Shown here piece after piece: positions 34,597-41,230 of a DNA stretch of 64,000 nt. Position numbers and translations under genes: made by a program. Under the pieces are notes generated by a model. It did not search any database. It saw only the letters and a list, made by a program, of their open reading frames with translations, and was not told the DNA's origin. How positions within the stretch are numbered: position 1 is the stretch's first letter; every line of letters begins with the position of its first letter. Location: NCBI GenBank assembly GCA_026418015.1, contig JAOACE010000009.1, forward strand, positions 186,001 through 250,000, in the 5' to 3' direction. Origin of the DNA: Leptospiraceae bacterium (GTDB lineage Bacteria; Spirochaetota; Leptospiria; Leptospirales; Leptonemataceae).

Positions 34597-37545
34597 TTAA
34601 AATTTTACTTTTATTTTATTTTCAAACTCATTAAAACTATCAAACCAGTAATTTTTGTATTTTTCAGGAATAGAAGCAATGTTGTTCGTTTTTAAAAATA
34701 GTTTTGTTTGAACTTTATAATTGTTATAAAAAAAATCTTTATTTTCTTTATATCCATTTTCGAACATCCTTGAATATCCATCAATTTTCCTATAACCATC
34801 CGTATGTTCGGTTCCTTTAGGATCTATAAAAAGAATTGTATATTCATTCTCTTTTTTTAGCCAGAAAATAAAATCTGGTTTAAACTTATCAATTCTATTG
34901 GTCTTCGGATTATAATAAGGAATATAAACCTCGTCAATGGTTTCGTCAATCTTAGAGAAAAACCACCAGTCATACTGTTTAAAAAAATGATTTTCGTTTT
35001 GTAAATATCTTTCTAATTCGTTGATAAAATCTACTTCGCTTTTATGTTTTATAATATGTTGGATATAGTCCACTCTTTCGGAATCTGTTAATGCAACTGG
35101 TATGTAGTAATGGTTTAAAATCAATTTGATTTTGAGTTTTTCGTATGCATTATAAATTGTTTCTTCTTCTTTAACAAAATTCGATTCAATTTCTTTTATT
35201 TTACTTTTATACTCCTCTCTGCTGATTTTCCCTTGATCAAATTTTTCGTCCAATTCTTTTTCTATTGCTTTCTTAACTTTTTCTATTTTTTCTTTTAACG
35301 AATTTAACTTATCCTGTGTAATGTGGATTCTCTTAAAATGAATAATTTCTTCCTCGAGTTTTTTAAATGTCTCAAATTCTTTCGCTTTATTCGAAAAATG
35401 TTTAAATATATTTTTCAATAAAAATTCTGGATTATTGATTTCTATTTGCTCATTAGTTACAATAAAATAATCATTTTTATGTCCATTAAAAGCTTCTTTT
35501 ATTTTATTTAATACTCTTACATCGCAGTCATATTTAATCAATGCTACTTTTTCTCCAATATAATTAAAATAATCTCTTACCATTTTGTAATCATCAGCAT
35601 TGATTGGGAATTTTACAACATCACTTTCTTCTATAATGATTTTGTCTGAATCGCGATAAACTGGAATAAGTAAGTCTTTGTCTTTAACTTCAGGATTGAT
35701 TTCGAACAAATCACCAAGACAAACTTCTGGCTTTTCTTGTTTTAATGTTTCTACTACTTCTCTTAGGTTATCAGCTTTTGTTCCGAAAACAAATAAACTT
35801 TCAAGCGGATCAATACGTTCTTTTATTTTTTCAAAAATATCTTTATGGATTTCAAGATTGTTATAAAGATAAACTGCTCTTCTTCTTTTATTAGAAAGTG
35901 GTTCAATTCTTACTCCGCGACCTATTGACTGCAAGACAAATTTTTTAGCATTATTTCCTTTTCCAATGTTGATAAACAAAATAATATTGGGACGATTGCT
36001 ATCCCATCCTTCGTAGAAAGAACGCGAACCCATTAATATCGAAATATCTTGGTTATCATTGATGTTTTTAAAGATACTTTCGTTATCAAACTTTTCGTTT
36101 ATTTCGTATCCTATTAGTTTATTTTTTATCCATTCTGTAATGTCTCCAATTTTCATTAATGCAAATGGCCTGTCGGAAGTTGCAAGTTTAAATATCAACT
36201 CTTGTTTATTAGAAGGAATTTTTAGGACTTCTATTTTACCTGGGGTTTTTGAATTAAAAACATAAAAAAGTACATCATTAAAAGTGATGGTTTCAATTAT
36301 GTTTATGATGCTATGATCAATTTTTTCTTCCTCGAATTCATATTTTGCATTATCAGAAGAGAATTCATTTTTAAGTTCTTCTTTAGCTTTTTTTAATAAA
36401 TTATTATCCCCCTTATTGGTTGCTATCTTTTCTATTTCTTTGAAAAATAATTCTAAATCCGAATCTTCGGTGTTTACAGAATTAACTAACGTTAAAAGCA
36501 ATGGTCTGTGATACAATTTGCTATTAATAGATTTTAAACCTTCATATTGCTTGTTGATGGCTGTTTGTAAAATAAATATTTTCAAAAGTATTTTTTGTTT
36601 TTCTGTATCTATAACATTATCTCTGTTTTCTAATGCTTTAATGTTTTCCTTTGAAATATAAATATGTTTTCCGTATCCTGACTCAATAAAACGGGCAAGG
36701 TTAAAGTTGTAAACACAGGTTGCATAATCTCTCTCATCGGTAAAAGTGGCAGAAAAATTAAAGATAAAACCATTACGACTAAGAATAGAGTAAAATGTTT
36801 GTCTTTTGCTGTCTTCTCGGTCTCCTTTATGGGCTTCATCTAAAAGAATATACCAATTGCCATTGTTATCGTAGTTTTTGTAATTTACAATTTTATCTTT
36901 TTGCTCATCGGATATTAAATCGCTTCTATAGTAATAAACATCTATTGCATTTCTAAATTTTAAAGTCGAATTTTGCTTATATGAAGCATATTGTTTTAAA
37001 TCAATTAAATTAATTGTGATATTATGGCCAGCATTGTTAAATTCGTCTACATGCTTTTTGAATTGTTCAATCAAATCTTCACGATAGGTTAAAAACAAAA
37101 TATCTTTTTTAGGAATTTTATTATTTTGCACCAAATATCCAAGTAGTTCAATTAATTTTACAATAACAATTGTTTTGCCCGATCCAGTTGCCATCCAAAA
37201 ACTCATGCGATTGATAAAACATTCAAAAGATATTTTATCATCATTAATTGGATAATCTTTATCGTATTCCAGCAGGTATTTTAAGGTTTTGCTTTCTTTC
37301 TTTATATTGTAGCTTAAATCTTCCATTAAACCATTGATTTGATAATGCTTGTAAAAATCAGATTTATTTTCTTTGTATTGTTCATAATAAAGATATAACG
37401 CTTTTAATGCATTTTCCAAAGCTTTTTGTTGATAGTCAAAAAGCGATTTTTCTTTTGAAAATTCTTTAAAATCTACTACTAGCCAATCAGCTGGTAGATT
37501 GTTTAAGTTAAAGTTTTCTACTATGTTTTGAAGGTATAGGTTCAT
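34597..37545 (-). CDS. res: Type III restriction enzyme, Res subunit
   Basis: Helicase-nuclease subunit of a type III restriction system. Near residue 117 is Walker A MATGSGKTIVIV, near 235 the DEAH-like LDEAHKGD, then NFSATFTD and the motif VI SIGRGVRIEP. A Lys/Glu-rich coiled region (about 730-800) leads to a C-terminal PD-(D/E)xK nuclease near 885-910, with DFIFWLKKENEYTILFIDPKG (D..D.K). At 982 residues it is full length and intact. It is separated from its mod partner by five other genes, an unusual arrangement. Confidence 0.92.
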   Translation of the reverse strand: MNLYLQNIVENFNLNNLPADWLVVDFKEFSKEKSLFDYQQKALENALKALYLYYEQYKENKSDFYKHYQINGLMEDLSYNIKKESKTLKYLLEYDKDYPINDDKISFECFINRMSFWMATGSGKTIVIVKLIELLGYLVQNNKIPKKDILFLTYREDLIEQFKKHVDEFNNAGHNITINLIDLKQYASYKQNSTLKFRNAIDVYYYRSDLISDEQKDKIVNYKNYDNNGNWYILLDEAHKGDREDSKRQTFYSILSRNGFIFNFSATFTDERDYATCVYNFNLARFIESGYGKHIYISKENIKALENRDNVIDTEKQKILLKIFILQTAINKQYEGLKSINSKLYHRPLLLTLVNSVNTEDSDLELFFKEIEKIATNKGDNNLLKKAKEELKNEFSSDNAKYEFEEEKIDHSIINIIETITFNDVLFYVFNSKTPGKIEVLKIPSNKQELIFKLATSDRPFALMKIGDITEWIKNKLIGYEINEKFDNESIFKNINDNQDISILMGSRSFYEGWDSNRPNIILFINIGKGNNAKKFVLQSIGRGVRIEPLSNKRRRAVYLYNNLEIHKDIFEKIKERIDPLESLFVFGTKADNLREVVETLKQEKPEVCLGDLFEINPEVKDKDLLIPVYRDSDKIIIEESDVVKFPINADDYKMVRDYFNYIGEKVALIKYDCDVRVLNKIKEAFNGHKNDYFIVTNEQIEINNPEFLLKNIFKHFSNKAKEFETFKKLEEEIIHFKRIHITQDKLNSLKEKIEKVKKAIEKELDEKFDQGKISREEYKSKIKEIESNFVKEEETIYNAYEKLKIKLILNHYYIPVALTDSERVDYIQHIIKHKSEVDFINELERYLQNENHFFKQYDWWFFSKIDETIDEVYIPYYNPKTNRIDKFKPDFIFWLKKENEYTILFIDPKGTEHTDGYRKIDGYSRMFENGYKENKDFFYNNYKVQTKLFLKTNNIASIPEKYKNYWFDSFNEFENKIKVKF

Positions 37546-37558
37546 AGTTTTGTCCTTT

Positions 37559-38065
37559 TTAAAATTTAAAATTCAAGTTTTTTAGCATTTGAAACAAATC
37601 GCAGTATTTTATATTAAATGCTTTACAAACATTTGGTATTGGAATTTTTCGTTTTATTTGGTAATTTTCTTTTTCAAATGTTACTATTACATACTTATCT
37701 ATGTCTGTTAAAGCTAAAGATATTAACCAAGCATCAGCATTATTTTCCTTCATAAATTCTTCTATTGCATTCTTCGAATATTGATTTCTTTGACTATCGG
37801 CCCATTGCATAAGTATGGCATATTGTTGTAAAACTTTATCAGATGTTGTATCAATAAAACAATTCGAAAAATCTTTAGTAGCCCATTCTTTTAACTTATC
37901 ATCTCCTTTCTTTAGTTCATTCAATACTTTATCAATACTTGCAATGATTTCTTTCTTACCTTGTTCAACTAAAAAATCCCAAAAACTATTTCCAAAATCA
38001 AAATTATAATAAGTTCTTAAAGCTGTTATAAAAATATTAGCATCAATCAAATATTGTAAACTCAT
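37559..38065 (-). CDS. PIN-like DUF4411 protein, probable toxin
   Basis: A 168-residue PIN-fold protein: YLIDANIFITA (D8), an acidic set including E48, and NADAWLISLA further on, then VTFEKEN. This matches DUF4411, a PIN-like family often encoded downstream of an ImmA/IrrE peptidase-like gene. RNA cleavage is the expected activity. Start overlaps the stop of the ImmA/IrrE gene as ATGA, so the two form one coupled module, probably toxin-antitoxin or a defence accessory. Confidence 0.75.
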   Translation of the reverse strand: MSLQYLIDANIFITALRTYYNFDFGNSFWDFLVEQGKKEIIASIDKVLNELKKGDDKLKEWATKDFSNCFIDTTSDKVLQQYAILMQWADSQRNQYSKNAIEEFMKENNADAWLISLALTDIDKYVIVTFEKENYQIKRKIPIPNVCKAFNIKYCDLFQMLKNLNFKF

Positions 38066-39180
38066 AATATTCTACTCGTTAAATTAGAAAAGGTTTTAAT
38101 ATTTAGGTTTGTAACTAACAGTGCATCTCTAAAAGAGATAGTATTGCTTTCTATTGCAGATTTTAAAATTCTTAAAAATCTGGAACTTAACCGATTTTTT
38201 TCTGTATCATAAAAATTTCCACCTTTGCTTAAAGGTGTATTATATTCAGTTTTTTCAAAATTTTGTAGAAATTCAAAAAATGATTTTTTATCAATTAAAT
38301 TTAAATCCAGCAACCTTCTGGCGATAACAATTTGACTTACTTTAAAGGTTTTAGCAAGTTCTTCGTAATCTTGCTTTTTCTGAAAAAGGTTTGTTAATTC
38401 TTTTTCTGGCACCAAAAATTCTGCTGTACATTTATCACAAAACTTTTCTATTTCATTATCGGCTGATTGAAAGTTCCGTAAATCAAAAGAAGCACTTTGT
38501 CCTATGAGTAAATGAACAACTTCGTGAATAAGTGTAAATATTTTTGCTGATAATGCATCATTATTGTTTATAAAGACAACTGGAGCAATTTCATCGTATA
38601 AAACAAAACCTCTAAATTCCTCCACATTCAATTTTCTATGAGTGTTATTTCCCACAATTCCATTTAATAAAACTATTATCCCTTTTTCCTCAGCTTTGCT
38701 AACAAGATATTTTAATGCATCTTTCCAGGTATTTTGTGAATTAGCCCAACCTTCATTAATATCAAATATTTTTTTTAACTCTTCTATAATAGCATTTAAA
38801 TCGTAATTATTTTTATATTTTCCGCAAAACTCTATTTTAGTATTTCCCCATTCTAATAAAATTTCCTTTGACCATTCTTGAATTTTTTGAGCAAATTTTA
38901 TGGTATCTAATAATTCTTCCGATGGTATAAAATCATTTTCCTTTATAGTTCGGTAGTGTGGTATTGGTAAATCATATTTTGGTAATTTCTCCAAAAAGAA
39001 ATACCCAAATGGAACATTAAATCGTTTAGAAAGTTCTACTAATTGTTTATATGTAGGATAATCTTCGCCAGATATCCATTTATCAAGTTTAGAAAATTTA
39101 TTTTTACAATTATAGTAAGCATTAGGCTTTAATTCTTTAAGTTCAAGTAAAATTTTTTTATTTATGTTTTTTACTTTCAT
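38062..39180 (-). CDS. HTH plus ImmA/IrrE metallopeptidase-domain protein
   Basis: 372 residues. The N-terminal part (about 8-60) is a degenerate XRE-like helix-turn-helix (KLDKWISGEDYPTYKQLVELSKRFNVPFGYFFLEK). The central domain has the zinc peptidase motif H219-E-V-V-H223 and a later CDKCTAEFLVPE. This is the usual partner of DUF4411. By analogy it would be an antitoxin or sensor protease. The start lies one base after the mod-tail repeat at 39181-39228, whose GGTGGGAG serves as ribosome site. Confidence 0.85.
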   Translation of the reverse strand: MKVKNINKKILLELKELKPNAYYNCKNKFSKLDKWISGEDYPTYKQLVELSKRFNVPFGYFFLEKLPKYDLPIPHYRTIKENDFIPSEELLDTIKFAQKIQEWSKEILLEWGNTKIEFCGKYKNNYDLNAIIEELKKIFDINEGWANSQNTWKDALKYLVSKAEEKGIIVLLNGIVGNNTHRKLNVEEFRGFVLYDEIAPVVFINNNDALSAKIFTLIHEVVHLLIGQSASFDLRNFQSADNEIEKFCDKCTAEFLVPEKELTNLFQKKQDYEELAKTFKVSQIVIARRLLDLNLIDKKSFFEFLQNFEKTEYNTPLSKGGNFYDTEKNRLSSRFLRILKSAIESNTISFRDALLVTNLNIKTFSNLTSRIL

Positions 39181-39228
39181 CTCACTCCCACCAAATTAGC
39201 GGATTAATGAATTTATAGTCAAAATCTT
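39181..39228 (-). repeat. Mod-tail repeat, copy 3
   Basis: Minus-strand DNA here encodes DFDYKFINPLIWWE followed by a stop, a near copy of the last codons of mod. The core CCGCTAATTTGGTGGGA (39186-39202) is identical in all three copies. The copy ends one base before the ATG of the ImmA/IrrE gene and provides its GGTGGGAG ribosome site. Confidence 0.9.
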
Positions 39229-39239
39229 TTTCTACCCTT

Positions 39240-40397
39240 TCATTCCGTTTTTCTCGGTATTTTAATGACAAATTCGTTTTCTGTATTTTCAAACCCAACA
39301 TCTTCATTTAAGTGTTCTTTGACTAATTTAATTATTCTTCTTACACCACTTCCCAAATCGGTAACCATTTTCATTTTCAAAAGCATATTGTAGATGGTTG
39401 GATTTCTTAATACATGAGAGCCACCTACTTTTATGCTTTCAACTGTTACTGTATTAGGTAGTCTACCAGGGCTATGAATTTCCACTCTATTGGTAAAAAT
39501 TAAAACTCGTATTGGAGCGTTGATTGTATAATCTCTATGAGCAATAGCATTTACAATGGCTTCTCTTAAAGCAGTGAGCGGAATTTCATATTCTGATTCT
39601 GGTTGAAAATCTTTTATTCTATGTTTATTGCGAAGGGATAATTTGAAAAAAATTTCAACGCTCTGAATTATATCAAAAATTTTTCCTGTTAGATTTTTAG
39701 TTTCTAAGGTTGTTTCTCCAATATCGTTCCCTTGAATGATTGCACAAATTATTCGGGACTGACCAATAAATTTTTGTGGTTCATAACCAAAAAATAATAT
39801 TCCCGTAAGAGTGGGGATTAAACTCTCTTTTTCTATCAAATGAAAATTATTAAGATAATTTATAATTTCTTCCTCGTCATTTGTTTCAATTTCCAGGTAA
39901 TTTTTGAGAAAAAATTTAAAAGCTGAAATATCCAAATCAATAAATTTAGCGTTATTTACAGGCAATTCATCATAAAATAAACTTCGTGTTGATTGGAATA
40001 TTCTCAATAATTCTTCTCTTGTTGCTTGCGGACAACGATTTGATGCCCTTACGTAGTATTGTCCCGCCTTTGTTTTATATGGTCTTTGAGTTCCTTTCTC
40101 AACATTGACAATTACAACATTTTTTCCTTCAATACTTATTGATTCTTGTAGAATCATCACGGGTGGTTCGCAACGATAAAGTGCAATATCGTCCATCCTT
40201 AACATTACCTTGTCAATATCTGAAACACCCATGATTTTTGCTGAATCATCCACTCCAATCAATATCTTACCACCATCGGTATTGGCAAAGCATACAATAG
40301 TTTTTGAAAAGTCTTCGTTGTTTTCTTCCTCCAGCTTAAATTCAAGGTGATATCCTTCGCCTTTATTTAATATTTCTAAAAATTCCTTGCTATTCAT
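39240..40397 (-). CDS. AlbA_2 / GHKL-ATPase domain protein (Schlafen-AlbA_2 type)
   Basis: 385 residues. The N-terminal AlbA_2 domain shows HLEFKLEEENNEDFSKTIVCFANTDGGKILIGVDD and a central QATREELLRIFQS. The C-terminal half has ALREAIVNAIAHRDYTINAPIRVLIF...VEIHSPGRLP, the HATPase_c_4 domain. Such proteins are called transcriptional regulators or ATP-binding accessory proteins and are frequent in defence islands. It stands alone between two mod-tail repeats. The function here is unknown. Confidence 0.85.
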   Translation of the reverse strand: MNSKEFLEILNKGEGYHLEFKLEEENNEDFSKTIVCFANTDGGKILIGVDDSAKIMGVSDIDKVMLRMDDIALYRCEPPVMILQESISIEGKNVVIVNVEKGTQRPYKTKAGQYYVRASNRCPQATREELLRIFQSTRSLFYDELPVNNAKFIDLDISAFKFFLKNYLEIETNDEEEIINYLNNFHLIEKESLIPTLTGILFFGYEPQKFIGQSRIICAIIQGNDIGETTLETKNLTGKIFDIIQSVEIFFKLSLRNKHRIKDFQPESEYEIPLTALREAIVNAIAHRDYTINAPIRVLIFTNRVEIHSPGRLPNTVTVESIKVGGSHVLRNPTIYNMLLKMKMVTDLGSGVRRIIKLVKEHLNEDVGFENTENEFVIKIPRKTE

Positions 40398-40448
40398 AGA
40401 TCATTCCCACCAAATTAGCGGCTTAATGAATTTATAATCTAAATATTT
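40398..40448 (-). repeat. Mod-tail repeat, copy 2
   Basis: Encodes YLDYKFIKPLIWWE and a stop, again a copy of the mod 3' end, placed 3 bases before the ATG of the AlbA_2 gene. Core 40405-40421 is identical to the other copies. It starts about ten bases after the ancestral end of the HEPN gene. Confidence 0.9.
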
Positions 40449-40456
40449 TTTATTTA

Positions 40457-40540
40457 TTAACTTATTCCCATTTCTTTGAATTTATTTATTACAAATTGTT
40501 TGACTTTTTCGCAAATTTCAATCGCCTCTTTTGCTTCTTC
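40457..40540 (-). pseudogene. Out-of-frame 3' end of the HEPN gene
   Basis: The frame one base over from the annotated HEPN stop reads EEAKEAIEICEKVKQFVINK and then FKEMGIS with a stop at 40457-40459. This is the normal C-terminal helix of HEPN proteins (PSLEEAKEAIE...). Removing one A at 40541-40542 would join it to the upstream frame. Confidence 0.8.
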
Positions 40541-40859
40541 TTAAAGAAGGAAAATAAAATTCTTCGGGATATCTTATTTCAACAGCATATCTTGTAAGTT
40601 TGTTAGCCATCATATCATAAAGGGAATTAAATTCTTTATTATCTTCAATACATAGTTCGATTAATAATGCAATATCATGAGTTTTTCCAAAAGGTTTATC
40701 AATAAATGAAAGATAAGCCTTTAAATATTTTTCTACACATTGTTGTGCATGAAAACATATAGCATCTGTTGCAGGATTTTCGGTTAAAATCTCATCTTTT
40801 GCAATTTTTAAATCATTTTCTGCTTTCAATATCCATTTTTCAATTTTCTCTTTTTTCAT
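40518..40859 (-). CDS. HEPN-domain protein, frameshifted near its C-terminus
   Basis: 113 residues as read. The HEPN helices show AENDLKIAKDEILTENPATDAICFHAQQCVEKYLKAYL and the KTHDIALLIELC block; the catalytic-type Rx4-6H motif is not clear. The last residues (PSLRRSKRGD) are abnormal, because a one-base insertion shifts the frame; the proper ending lies at 40457-40540. The ATG overlaps the MNT gene as ATGA. HEPN/MNT pairs act as toxin-antitoxin or defence modules; the frameshift may leave it inactive. Confidence 0.82.
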   Translation of the reverse strand: MKKEKIEKWILKAENDLKIAKDEILTENPATDAICFHAQQCVEKYLKAYLSFIDKPFGKTHDIALLIELCIEDNKEFNSLYDMMANKLTRYAVEIRYPEEFYFPSLRRSKRGD

Positions 40860-41179
40860 ATTGAGATACCTTCCTTAAGAGCATAATAAGTAATTCTACC
40901 AACATCATCTTTGGATTCTTGTATTTCTTTTTCTGATTTTAAGATAATATCATTAGGTATTTTCAATTTAGCTAATTTTATTTTAATCTTATCAATTATA
41001 TCCCATTTTTTTTGAAAGCTCAAATCTTTATCAATAACCACAAAAAAGTCCCAATCACTATCTTCGCGGTAAGTTCCTTTTGCTCTACTTCCAAAAAGAT
41101 AAAATCCCTTTACTTCTACGTTATACTTTTTAAGCTCATCTATGGTGATTTGTTTTACGATTTCTGAAATGTTTTCCAT
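40856..41179 (-). CDS. Minimal nucleotidyltransferase (MNT), partner of HEPN
   Basis: 107 residues with the polymerase-beta-type motif GSRAKGTYREDSDWDFFV: G30-S31 and the metal ligands D42 and D44 (DxD). In MNT/HEPN modules this protein is the antitoxin, in some systems adenylylating the HEPN toxin. Its ATG is 3 bases past the mod stop codon, and the mod end supplies the GGTGGGAG ribosome site. It overlaps the HEPN gene by 4 bases, so the two are coupled. Confidence 0.87.
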   Translation of the reverse strand: MENISEIVKQITIDELKKYNVEVKGFYLFGSRAKGTYREDSDWDFFVVIDKDLSFQKKWDIIDKIKIKLAKLKIPNDIILKSEKEIQESKDDVGRITYYALKEGISI

Positions 41180-41230
41180 ATCTCACTCCCACCAAATTAG
41201 CGGCTTTATTAACCTATAATCCAAATCTTT
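41180..41230 (-). repeat. Mod-tail repeat, copy 1 (genuine mod 3' end)
   Basis: Encodes DLDYRLIKPLIWWE, the true C-terminus of Mod, followed 3 bases later by the MNT ATG. Core 41187-41203 is identical to the copies at 40405-40421 and 39186-39202. Confidence 0.9.

Noticed and set aside
37559..41179. A single composite defence operon such as BREX or DISARM
   Set aside because: None of the signature genes (PglZ, BrxC, DrmA) is present; the genes form separate pairs each behind a mod-tail repeat.
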